Shown here piece after piece: positions 1-8,407 of a stretch of DNA of 64,000 bases. Position numbers and translations under genes: made by a program. Position 1 is the first letter of the stretch. The number at the start of each line of letters is the position of its first letter. Source of the DNA: JACDAN01 sp963721345 (GTDB lineage Bacteria; Actinomycetota; Thermoleophilia; Gaiellales; Gaiellaceae); contig CAVRIT010000002.1 in NCBI GenBank assembly GCA_963721345.1, positions 1 to 64,000 on the forward strand, in the 5' to 3' direction. The notes under the pieces were generated by a model. The model did not search any database and was not told the origin of the DNA. It saw nothing but the letters and a program-made list of their open reading frames with translations.

Positions 1-626
1 ATCGGGCCGCTTCGGCCCACCGGGCTGCTCGCCAAGCAGGCCGCGTCCGTTCACCAGCTCTCCGGCGGGCGGCTCACGCTCGGGCTCGCTGTTGGCGCTC
101 GTACCGAGGATTACGAGACTGCCGGCGTGGAGTCCAAGGGCCGCGGCGCCAAGCTCGCCGAGCAGCTCGCCTACATCCGCGGCGACGTCGACGGCGATCG
201 CGTCGGGCCCTCGCGCGAGGGGATCGAGATCCTCGTCGGCGGCATGTCCGGCCAGGCGTTCTCGCGGATGGCTCGCTACGCCGACGGCTACGCCCACGGC
301 GGCGGGCCGCCTCGGGCCTTCGCCTCCGCCGCGGCTCGCGCGCAAGCGGCCTGGAAGGACCTCGGGCGGCCCGGGCGAACCACGCCTCTGGGGCCAGGGC
401 TACTTCACCTTCGGCGACCGCGAGCCCGGCGACGCCTACCTGCGCGACTACTACGCGTTCACCGGCCCCTTCGCCGAGCGGATCGTCGCCGAGAACCTGA
501 CGAGCGACCCGCGCCGTCAAGGACTTCGTCCGCGGCTACGAGGAGGCCGGCTGCGACGAGCTCGTCCTCTTCTCGACGACGCCCGGGATCGAGCAGCTCG
601 AGCAGCTCCAGGAGGCGCTCGCGTGA
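1..626 (+). CDS. Luciferase-like (LLM class) flavin oxidoreductase, 5' partial, two apparent frameshifts
   Basis: The gene enters from before base 1. Frame 1 reads an LLM-type core: LSGGRLTLGLAVG, then EILVGGMSGQAFSRMARYADGY. The reading then continues in frame 2 (GYFTFGDREPGDAYLRDYY) after an indel near 375-395. After another indel near 510 it ends in frame 3 with a typical C-terminus (YEEAGCDELVLFSTTPGIEQL) and TGA at 624-626. Family members are FMN- or F420-dependent monooxygenases or reductases. The substrate here is unknown, but the position at the head of an anthraniloyl-CoA operon suggests a role in ring breakdown. Its stop overlaps the GTG of the next gene. The frameshifts look like sequence errors, because similarity resumes immediately after each one. 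Confidence 0.75.
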
Positions 627-2591
627 AGGTCGAGATCGTCGGCGCCGGGCCCGGCCGGGCTCTACCTCGCGATCCTGCTCAAGAAGGCCGGCGCGGCGGA
701 CGTCCGCGTCCTCGAGCGCAACGCGCCCGACGCGACCTTCGGCTGGGGCGTCGTCTTCAGCGAGGAGACGCTCGGCGCGCTGCGCGACGCCGACCCCGAG
801 TCCCACCTCGAGATCACCGACACCTTCGCGCGCTGGAACCGGCTCGACATCCGCTTCCGCGGACGCGGAGCTGCGCTCGACCGGCCACTCGTTCTCGGCG
901 ATCGCCCGCACCCGCCTGCTCGAGATCCTCCAGCGGCGGGCGCGCAAGCTCGGCGTCGAGCTCGAGTTCGGCGTCGAGGTCGACGCCGCTCCCCGAGGCC
1001 GACCTCGTCGTCGGCGCCGACGGCGCGAACTCGCTCGTCCGCGCGCTCGGCGAGTTCGGCACGCGCATCCAGCCGGAGGGCTCGAAGTACGTCTGGTTCG
1101 GCACCGACCTCGTCTTCGACGCCTTCACCTTCATCTTCAAGGAGACCGAGCACGGGCTCTTCAACGTCCACGCCTACCCCTACGACGAGCGCATGAGCAC
1201 GTTCATCGTCGAGTGCCCGGAGCACGTGTGGCGCGCGGCCGGCCTCGACGCGATGGACGAGCAGGAGAGCCTCGCGTTCTGCGAGCAGCTCTTCGCGCGC
1301 GACCTCCGCGGCCGCGAGCTCTTCACGAACCGCTCGCTCTGGCTCGACTTCCCGAAGGTGACGAACCGGGTCTGGCACGACGGGCGGGTCGTGCTCCTCG
1401 GCGACGCGGCGCACACCGCGCACTTCTCGATCGGGTCGGGGACGAAGCTGGCGATGGAGGACGCGATCGCGCTCGCGAACGGGCTCGTGCGGCGCGGCTG
1501 GGAGGTCGAGCCGGCGCTCGTCGACTACGAGCTCGAGCGCTCGCCGGTGGTGGAGCGGACGCAGGCCGCGGCGAGCGATTCCGCGGCGTACTTCGGGCGG
1601 ATCGCTTCGTACGCGGAGATGGAGCCGCTGCAGTTCGCGTTCAACCTGCTGACGCGCAGCGGGCGGATCACGCACGCGAGCCTCGGGATCCGGGATCCGC
1701 AGTTCGTTCGGACGCTGGATTCGTGGTTCGGCGGGAAGGGCGTGGCGCCGCCGCCGGCTTTCTCGCCGTGGGGGGACTTCCCGAATCGGTTCTGTCTCGA
1801 GCCGAGCGGGTTCGTGGCCGTCTCGGCGGACGGGCGGATCTCGCCGGAGACGCCGGTGATCCACGAGTGGGTTCGGCCCCCGGATGGACAGGTGCTCCTC
1901 CAGCTTGGACATGCCGGGCGGAGAGGGTCTTGTCGGCCTGGCTCGGACGGACGGGACCTGCCACTCGCGGACGGGTGGCCAGTCGTGGCGCCATCGCCGG
2001 AGCCCTACGGCCCCTTCAGCCAAGTCCCGGGGAGACACGACGAGTGTCTGACACTCGGGCTGTTCGTGGCGGCGGCGAAGCTGGCCGAGGCCGACGTGCT
2101 CGAGCTGGACATGGCGCACGGCTATCTGCTCGGGAGCTACCTCTCGCCGCTGACGAACCGCGAGAAGGACAGGCTGCGGTTCCCGCTCCAGGTGCTCAAG
2201 GCGGTGCGCGCCGCCTGGGCGGGGCCGCTGAGCCGTGCGGCTGTCGATCACGGACTGGCACCCGCGCGGGAACTCGGTCGACGACGGGATCGCGATCGCG
2301 CGCGCGATGCGCGAGGCCGGCGCCGACCTGATCCACGTCGAGGCGGGCCAGACCGTCCACGACGACCGGCCCGAGTACCGCCGCGGCTTCCTGACCGCGC
2401 TCAGCGACCGCGTGCGGAACGAGGCGGGCGTGCCGACGATCGTCGGCGGCTACCTGACGACGCTCGACGAGGCGAACACGATCGTCGGAGCCGGACGCGC
2501 CGACCTCGTCCTGCTCGACCTGCCGGAAGCTCGGATCGAGTTCCGGCTCGACCCTGTCATCACTCAGGAGATCTACGGAGCCGTCCGGTGA
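623..2591 (+). CDS. Bifunctional anthraniloyl-CoA (salicyloyl-CoA-like) monooxygenase/reductase, four apparent +1 frameshifts
   Basis: The N-terminal half is an FAD monooxygenase: a nucleotide-binding VEIVGAG start, GWGVVFSEETLGAL, GHSFSAIARTRLLEIL, ADLVVGADGANSLVR and GRVVLLGDAAHTAHFSIGSG. The C-terminal half (from about 1780) resembles old-yellow-enzyme reductases (LLQLGHAGRRGS, AHGYLLGSYLSPLTNR, TDWHPRGNSVDDG, RNEAGVPTIVGGYL). The family converts 2-aminobenzoyl-CoA with O2 and NAD(P)H to a dearomatised 2-amino-5-oxocyclohexene-carboxyl-CoA. Extra bases near 648 (CCC), 868, 985 and 2230 split the frame; removing one base at each restores the family sequence. The reductase half is unusually short: I do not see the usual D-YGGS segment or several of its early elements. 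The GTG start at 623 overlaps the previous stop. Confidence 0.8.
2034..2057. repeat. Palindromic repeat inside a coding sequence, copy 1
   Basis: Bases 2041-2057 form a perfect inverted repeat, CGAGTGTC-T-GACACTCG. Together with the seven preceding bases this 24-base block recurs at 4056-4079 with two differences. It is read as R/HDECLTL in the reductase half of the anthraniloyl-CoA enzyme, where family members have an unrelated and longer segment. Confidence 0.7.
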
Positions 2592-3274
2592 ACTTCGGCG
2601 ACCAGACCTACACGGACCTGGAGGGCCGGGAGGGCGCCATCCACCTCTTGCCGATCGGGGCGACCGAACCGCATGGGCCTCACGCGCCGCTTTCGACCGA
2701 CACGCTCATCTCGGTCGGGATCTGCCGCCGCGCGGCCGACCGGCTGCTGGGCGAGCTGGACGTCTACGTGCTGCCGGCGGTGCCGTACGGAGTCACGCGC
2801 TACGGCGCGGACTTTCCCGGCGCGGTCTCGATCTCGGAGGACACGCTGCGCTCGCTCGTCACCGACATCGCGGCGAACTTCGAGCGGATCGTGCTCGTGA
2901 ACAGCCACCTCGAGCCCGAGCAGGTCTGGCTGCTGCGCGACCTCGGCCTGCCGCTCTTCGACGTCACGCGGCGCGCGGTCGCCGAGCGGCTCACCGAGGA
3001 GTTCCAGTCGGGCGCGGGCCACGCGGGCCGGTACGAGACCTCACTGGTGCTCGCCGACCGCCCCGAGCTCGTGAACAAGGGACGAATCAGCGCGCTCGAG
3101 GCGAAGCCGATCGACATGCCCGCGGAGATCCGGGCCGGCAAGACGAGCTTCGTCGCGATGGGGATGGATCAGGCCTACGCGGGCGCACCGGCCGAGGCGA
3201 CGGCGGAGGAGGGGGAGCAGACGTTCCAGGTGCTGGCCGAGATGCTCGTCGAGCTGATCCGGGAGGTCGCGTGA
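2588..3274 (+). CDS. Creatininase-family amidohydrolase
   Basis: This is a 228-residue protein of the creatinine amidohydrolase family of metal-dependent hydrolases. The metal-binding signatures are visible: GATEPHGPHAPLSTDT near residues 22-37 (Glu, His and Asp ligands), VNSHLEP, and the glycine-rich GAGHAGRYETS near 140-150. Family members hydrolyse cyclic amides, formamides or related C-N bonds. The true substrate is not readable from sequence. The gene lies in the anthraniloyl-CoA operon, with a GTG start overlapping the preceding TGA and a stop overlapping the ligase GTG. No kynurenine formamidase of the usual cyclase family is seen in the operon, so a formamidase-like role is one possibility (speculative). 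Confidence 0.8.
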   Translation: MNFGDQTYTDLEGREGAIHLLPIGATEPHGPHAPLSTDTLISVGICRRAADRLLGELDVYVLPAVPYGVTRYGADFPGAVSISEDTLRSLVTDIAANFERIVLVNSHLEPEQVWLLRDLGLPLFDVTRRAVAERLTEEFQSGAGHAGRYETSLVLADRPELVNKGRISALEAKPIDMPAEIRAGKTSFVAMGMDQAYAGAPAEATAEEGEQTFQVLAEMLVELIREVA

Positions 3275-4726
3275 TCACCTACGACGACCTGCCGCGGGAG
3301 CTCAACCTCGCGACGCTGGTTTCTCGACCGCAACGACGGCGACCGGACGGCGCTGATCGGGCCCGGCGGGCCCGACGACCTACAGCCGAGCTCGCGCGCC
3401 TGACCAACCAGGCCGGCAACCTGCTCCGCGAGCTCGGCGTGCGCCAGGAGGAGCGCGTCCTGCTCGTGCTCAACGACTCGGTGGAGTGGGTCGCGCTCTG
3501 GTACGGCGCGCAGAAGATCGGCGCGGTCACGGCCGAGGCGTACACGTTCCTCCAGCCGAAGGACTACGCGTACTACCTCGACTACACGGACGCCGCTGTC
3601 GTCGTCGTCGACGAGCAGACGGAGGGGCCGATCCGCGAGGTGGCCGGGTCGAGGCAGGTGCTCGTCGCCCGCGATGGCTTCCTCGACGGGATGCCGGACG
3701 AGCTCGAGCCGGCCCCGACCACCAAGGACGACATCGCGATCTGGAAGTTCACGACGGGCTCGACGGGCCAGCCGAAGGCCGCCGTCCACCCGACGCACAG
3801 CGCCGTCCTCAGCTGCGAGTGGTACGCGAAGGGCGTGCTCGGCCTGCGTGAGGACGACGTGATCCTCCCGGTGCCGAAGCTCTTCTTCGGCTACGCGCGG
3901 GATCTCGCCGCGCTGTTCCCGTTCGCCGTGGGCGCGGCGGGGATCGTCTTCCCCGAGCGTCCGACGCCGGAGAAGCTCTTCGAGCTGATCGCCGCGCACC
4001 GGCCGACGATCCTCGTCAATGTCCCGACGATGATGGCGCAGATGGTCGCTTATCGGACATGACGAGTCTCTGACACTCGACGTGTCGTCGCTGCGGTTGT
4101 GCACGTCGGCCGGCGAGGCGCTGCCGCGCGAGCTGCACGACCGCTGGCTGGAGGCGTTCGGGGTCGAAGTGCTCGACGGGATCGGCTCGTCCGAGGCGTA
4201 CCACATCTACATCTCGAACCGGCCGGGCCGGGTGCGCCCAGGGTCGACCGGCGAGCTCGTCCCGGGCTACGAGGCGCACATCGCCGCGAACGGCGAGCTC
4301 TGGATCGAGGGCGACACGGCGGCGCTTCTGTACTGGGGCGAGCCCGAGAAGACGAAGCAGACGTTCGACGGCGACAAGGTCAAGACCGGCGACCTGTTCG
4401 AGCGCGACGACGACGGTTTCTTCTGGTACCGCGGCCGCGTGGACGACCTGATCAAGGTCGGCGGGATCTGGGTCGCGCCGGCCGAGATCGAGCACTGCCT
4501 CGTCGAGCATCCCGAGGTCGCCGAGGCGGCGGTCGTCGGGGCGCAGCAGAACGGGCTGACGCTGGCCCGGGCCTTCGTGGTGGCGCGCGGCGCGGTCGAC
4601 GAGCAGGGGCTGCGTGACTTCGTGCGTGAGCGCCTGTCGCCGCACAAGGTTCCGAAGGAGGTCCGCATCGTCGACGACCTCCCGAAGACGCCGTCCGGCA
4701 AGCTCGACCGGAAGGCGCTGCGATGA
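3271..4726 (+). CDS. 2-aminobenzoate/benzoate-type CoA ligase, frameshifted
   Basis: Adenylate-forming acyl-CoA synthetase of the benzoate-CoA ligase group. The phosphate loop TTGSTGQPKA lies near residues 167-176, followed by KLFFGYARDL and NVPTMMAQMV. After the frame change come CTSAGEALP, GIGSSEAYHIYISN, GDLFERDDDGFFWYRGRVDDLIKVGG and the C-terminal lysine motif PSGKLDRKAL. It would activate anthranilate released by kynureninase to anthraniloyl-CoA using ATP. Frame changes near 3318, 3390 and 4050 interrupt the gene; sequence similarity continues across each. Near 4050 the frame break coincides with a palindromic repeat. Starts with GTG and ends in an ATGA overlap with the SDR gene. Confidence 0.8.
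4056..4079. repeat. Palindromic repeat inside a coding sequence, copy 2
   Basis: Second copy of the 24-base block seen at 2034-2057, identical at 22 of 24 positions. Its core is CGAGTCTC-T-GACACTCG, one mismatch from a perfect inverted repeat. It is read in the same frame as copy 1, as HDESLTL, within a variable loop of the CoA ligase between MMAQMV and SSLRL. Confidence 0.7.
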
Positions 4727-5388
4727 GGACTGTGGTCGTGACGGGCGGAGCGAAGGGGATCGGGAAAGCCGTCGCGGAGCGATTCGCAGGCGATCGTGTC
4801 GAGGCGCCGGGCAGCGCCGACCTCGACGTCACGGACGAGCACGCGGTCATCGCGTTCTTCGAGCGCGTCGGCCCCGTGGAAGTGCTCGTCAACAACGCGG
4901 GCATCGCGGAGGGCGCGCCGGTCACACGGACGAGCCTCGACTCGTGGCGCCGCCACTACGAGGTCAACGCCACGGGCGCGTTCCTGTGCACGCGCGCCGT
5001 CCTCCCGGGCATGCTCGAGCGCGGTGAGGGGCGGATCATCACCGTCGCGTCGACCGCCGGCCTCCAAGGCGCGCGCTACACGGCGGCGTACACGGCCGCC
5101 AAGCACGCCGCGGTCGGGCTCATGCGCGCAATCGCAGCCGAGCTCGTCGGAACCGGGGTGACCGCGAACGCCGTCTGCCCGGGCTGGGTCCGCACCGCGA
5201 TGATGGAGCGCGCCGTGGAACGCATCGTCCAGACGACAGACCGCGACGAGCAGCAGGCCGAGGCGGCGCTCGTCGCCCAGATGCCCTCCGGCCGCGCGCT
5301 CGAGCCGGAAGAGGTCGCCGAGACCGTCTGGTTCCTCGCCTCCCCGCAGGCGGCCGCGATCAACGGCCAAGCGGTGGTGCTCGGATGA
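4723..5388 (+). CDS. Short-chain dehydrogenase/reductase
   Basis: A 221-residue Rossmann-fold SDR. The cofactor motif TGGAKGIGK is at residues 7-15, NNAG near 58-61, the catalytic Ser in VASTAG near 107, and the YTAAK motif (Tyr-x3-Lys) near 123-127, followed by NAVCPGWVRTAM. It is expected to oxidise or reduce a 3-hydroxyacyl- or oxocyclohexane-carboxyl-CoA intermediate with NAD(P)H, consistent with the beta-oxidation-like route after anthraniloyl-CoA dearomatisation. Both ends overlap the neighbouring genes by four bases, so it is probably translationally coupled. Confidence 0.85.
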   Translation: MRTVVVTGGAKGIGKAVAERFAGDRVEAPGSADLDVTDEHAVIAFFERVGPVEVLVNNAGIAEGAPVTRTSLDSWRRHYEVNATGAFLCTRAVLPGMLERGEGRIITVASTAGLQGARYTAAYTAAKHAAVGLMRAIAAELVGTGVTANAVCPGWVRTAMMERAVERIVQTTDRDEQQAEAALVAQMPSGRALEPEEVAETVWFLASPQAAAINGQAVVLG

Positions 5389-6194
5389 GCCCGTTCCGCG
5401 CCTCGGCCGCGATCACGCGCGAGTGGGACAACTTCGATCTGGCAGTCGACGGCGGCGTCGCGACGGTGACCTTTTCGCGGCCGGACAAGCTGAACGCGCT
5501 CACCTTCGACGTCTACGCCGACCTGCGCGACCTGCTCGCAGAGCTGCCGCACCGCGGCGACGTCCGGGCGCTCGTCCTGACCGGCGAGGGCCGCGGCTTC
5601 TGCTCGGGCGGCGACGTCGAGGAGATCATCGGCGAGCTGCAGGGGATGGAGGCGGCGCAGCTGCTCGAGTTCACGCGGATGAGCGGCGCCGTCGTGAAGG
5701 CGATGCGCGAGGTGCCGATCCCGATCGTCGCGGCGGTGAACGGCGTTGCGGCGGGCGCCGGCGCGGTGCTCGCGATGGCGGCGGACTTCCGCCTGGTCGC
5801 CCGCTCCGCCAAGTTCTCGTTCCTGTTCACGAAGGTCGGGCTGGCCGGAGCGGACATGGGCGCCGCGTACCTGCTCCCGCGCCTGATCGGCCTCGGCCGG
5901 GCAACGGAGCTCCTGATCCTCGGCGACGAGGTCGACGCCGAGCGCGCGGTCCAGATCGGTCTCGCGACGAAGGTCGTCGACGACATGATGCTGCCCAAGC
6001 AGGCGAAAGATCTCGCTCAGAGGCTCGCGGACGGCCCGTCGCTGGCCTACGCCACGACGAAGGTGCTGATCACCCGCGAGCTCGACCAGGACCTCGGCGG
6101 AGCGATCGAGATGGAGGCGCTTGCCCAGGCGCTGCTGATGAAGGGCGAAGACTTCCGGGAGTTCTACGCGTCGTGGTCGGAGGGCCGTTCGTGA
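5385..6194 (+). CDS. Enoyl-CoA hydratase/isomerase family protein
   Basis: A 269-residue crotonase-fold protein. Oxyanion-hole segments are GRGFCSGGDVEEI (near residues 66-78) and VNGVAAGAGAVLAMAADFRLVA (near 118-139), followed by FTKVGLAGADMGAAYLLPRLIG. The Gly-Ala-Asp-Met context replaces the Glu of classic hydratases, so it may hydrate or open the ring of a cyclic CoA ester rather than a fatty enoyl-CoA. Substrate assignment to the anthraniloyl-CoA route rests on operon context. Overlaps the SDR (ATGA) and the RidA gene (GTGA). Confidence 0.82.
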   Translation: MSPFRASAAITREWDNFDLAVDGGVATVTFSRPDKLNALTFDVYADLRDLLAELPHRGDVRALVLTGEGRGFCSGGDVEEIIGELQGMEAAQLLEFTRMSGAVVKAMREVPIPIVAAVNGVAAGAGAVLAMAADFRLVARSAKFSFLFTKVGLAGADMGAAYLLPRLIGLGRATELLILGDEVDAERAVQIGLATKVVDDMMLPKQAKDLAQRLADGPSLAYATTKVLITRELDQDLGGAIEMEALAQALLMKGEDFREFYASWSEGRS

Positions 6195-6556
6195 TCGTCA
6201 ACCCGCCCGAGTTGCCGGAGCCGTCGGGATTCGCGCACGCTGTCGTCGCCGGCACAACGATCTTCCTCGGCGGGCAGATCGGCGACGGCGAGACGCTCGT
6301 CGAGCAGTTCGACGGCGCGGCGCAGAACGTCGTCACCGCACTGCGAGCCGCGGGCGGCGGGCCGGACGACCTCGTCTCGCTGGTGATCTACACGACCGAG
6401 ATGGAGGAGTACCGCGCTTCGGCCGCCGAGCTGGGCGAGGTCTGGCGCCGGCACTTCGGACGCCGCTATCCGGCGATGGCGCTGGTCGGCGTCGCCGCGC
6501 TGTTCGAGCCCGCGGCGAAGGTCGAGCTGATGGGCGTCGCCGTCGTCGATGGCTGA
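6191..6556 (+). CDS. RidA-family enamine/imine deaminase
   Basis: A 121-residue protein of the RidA/YjgF/TdcF family. Visible features are SGFAHAVVAGTTIFLGGQIG near the N-terminus, FDGAAQNVVTALRAAGG, VSLVIYTTEM, and the RYPAMALVGVAALFEPAAKVELMGVAV strand near the C-terminus. The usual C-terminal arginine of deaminase-active RidA (the R of the R-x-C/V-V motif) is not obvious, so activity is uncertain. In this operon it could remove the amino group from the 2-aminocyclohexene-carboxyl-CoA enamine formed by the monooxygenase/reductase. GTG start at 6191 within the hydratase stop; overlaps the next gene by 8 bases. Confidence 0.85.
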   Translation: MIVNPPELPEPSGFAHAVVAGTTIFLGGQIGDGETLVEQFDGAAQNVVTALRAAGGGPDDLVSLVIYTTEMEEYRASAAELGEVWRRHFGRRYPAMALVGVAALFEPAAKVELMGVAVVDG

Positions 6557-7620
6557 GGTGCTCGAGCGGGCCCGGCGGCTCGGGCACGAGAAGTTCGCGC
6601 CGCTTGCCGACGACTCGGGTCGGCTCAACCGCCGTCTCGTCAAGGCGCTCGGCGACGAGGGGCTGCTCGAGCTCGTCTTCGCGGGCTCGGCGGTCGAGCT
6701 CTGCGAGCTGCGGGAGGGACTGGCGCACGGCTGCACCGAGGCCGAGACCGCGCTCGCGCTTCAGGGGCTCGGCGGCTACCCGCTGATGCGGAACCCGGCG
6801 GTGCGGGACGAGTGGCTCCCGAAGCTCTCGGCGGGCGAGGCGGTCGCCGCATTCGCGCTGAGCGAGCCGGACTCTGGCTCCGACGTCGCGTCGCTCTCGC
6901 TGCGAGCGGAACGCGACGGCGACGGCTGGCGGCTCACCGGCACGAAGACGTGGATCTCGAACGCGCCCGAAGCGGACGTCTACAGCGTCTTCGCTCGAAC
7001 CTCCGACAACGGCGCGAAGGGGATCACCGCCTTCGCCGTGCCGCGAGAGAGCGAGGGGCTGACGGGCGAGGCGATCGAGCTCGTCGCGCCGCACCCCGTC
7101 GGTCGGCTGGAGTTCGACGGCGTTCGCGTCGAGCAGGTCCTCGGTGAGGTCGACGGCGGTTTCGCCGTTGCGATGGAGACGCTCGATCTCTTCCGGCCGA
7201 GCGTCGGAGCATTCGGCGTCGGGATGGCGCAGGCCGCGCTCGACGCCGCCGTCGCGCACACCGCCTCGCGGCAGGCGTTCGGCAAGACGCTCGCCGACTT
7301 CCAGGCCGTCTCGCACCGCCTCGCCGAGATCGCGACGCGGGTCCAGGCAGCACGTCTGCTCGTCCGGGAAGCGGCGCAGCAGTACGACGCCGGTGTCCGC
7401 CCGGTGCGCAAGGCCTCGGCGATGGCGAAGCTCTACGCGACGGAGGTCGCGCAGCAGGCCGTCGACGCCGCGATCCAGGTGCACGGCGCAAAAGCCCTGG
7501 AAAAGGGCCACTTGCTGGAGCATCTGTACCGCGAGGTGCGCGCGCCGCGGATCTACGAGGGCGCCTCGGAGGTGCAGCGCGAGATCATCGCGCGCGAGCT
7601 CTACAAGGAAGCGCAAGTGA
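6549..7620 (+). CDS. Acyl-CoA dehydrogenase
   Basis: About 356 residues of acyl-CoA dehydrogenase. FAD and substrate motifs are FALSEPDSGSDVASL near 97-112, GTKTWISNAPEADVYSVFART, FGKTLADFQAVSHRLAEIA, IQVHGAKALEKGHLLEHLYREVRAPRIYEGASEVQREIIAREL. The catalytic Glu is plausibly the one in IYEGASE. It would dehydrogenate a cyclic CoA thioester in the pathway. The open frame does not stop here: it continues without interruption into tryptophan 2,3-dioxygenase to 8141. A TGA at 7618-7620, one base out of frame, overlaps a GTG at 7617, exactly the stop/start overlap used throughout this operon. I therefore list two genes and suspect a missing base in the dehydrogenase C-terminus. Confidence 0.8.
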
Positions 7621-8407
7621 GCCAGGAGCGGTCGCTCAACTACACGTCGTACCTCGCGCTCGAGGAGATCCTCGGCGCGCAGCGGCCGAAGTCCGACGAG
7701 CACGACGAGATCCTCTTCATCGTCGTCCACCAGGTCTACGAGCTCTGGTTCAAGCAGCTGATCCACGAGCTCCGCTACCTGCAGCGGATGCTCGAGGAGG
7801 GCAACGACGCACGGGCCTTCGCGACCTTCAAGCGGATCCTCACGATCCTCAAGCTCGTCGTCGCGCAACTGGACGTGATCGAGACGATGACGCCGGTCCA
7901 GTTCCTGGCGTTCCGCGAGCGGCTCGAGCAGTCGTCGGGGTTCCAGTCCGGCCAGTTCCGGGAGCTCGAGGCGATCCTCGGCCGCCGCGACCCGGGCGTG
8001 CTGGACGCGTACCACGAGCAGAGCCCCGACCACGAGAAGGTGAAGGCGGCGATGGCTAGGCCGTCCGTCTGCGACTCGTTCCTTCGCTACCTGGCCGACA
8101 AGGGCTACGCGGTTCCGGCGGAGATCCTGGAGCGGACGTGACTCAGCCGGTGCAGGAGTCGGAGGCGCGTACAGGCGCGCGCTGATCCGAGGCGTACCGC
8201 GACGACGGCGAGCCGGCGCAGGTGGCCGAGCGGCTGGTCGACTTCGACGAGGGCCTGATGGAGTGGCGCTACCACCACGTGAAGATGGTCGAGCGGACGA
8301 TCGGCCAGCGGCCCGGGACGGGTGGCTCGCCGGGGGCGGCGTACCTGCAGACGACGCTGAACCAGCCGTTCTTCCCGGATCTCTGGACGGTTCGCTCGGA
8401 GCTTTGA
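7617..8407 (+). CDS. kynA: Tryptophan 2,3-dioxygenase, frameshifted
   Basis: Haem dioxygenase that opens the indole ring of tryptophan to N-formylkynurenine. The N-terminal half has LNYTSYLALEEILGAQ, HDEILFIVVHQVYELWFKQLIHELR (with the distal His) and PVQFLAFRERLEQSSGFQSGQFRELE. The stop at 8139-8141 results from a missing base: adding one at about 8138 gives the family sequence TVTQPV. Three extra bases between 8167 and 8200 then restore EAYRDDGEPAQ and the C-terminal half RLVDFDEGLMEWRYHHVKMVERTIG, which carries the axial haem His, ending at TGA 8405-8407. The intact protein would be about 263 residues. Its gene precedes kynureninase directly. Confidence 0.85.

Noticed and set aside
662..2251. 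Long minus-strand open frame of 529 codons opposite the anthraniloyl-CoA enzyme
   Set aside because: Arg-rich antisense reading typical of high-GC DNA; the plus strand has clear family motifs across the same span.
6333..8033. Minus-strand open frame of 566 codons
   Set aside because: It is the complement of acyl-CoA dehydrogenase and dioxygenase codons and shows no domain of its own.
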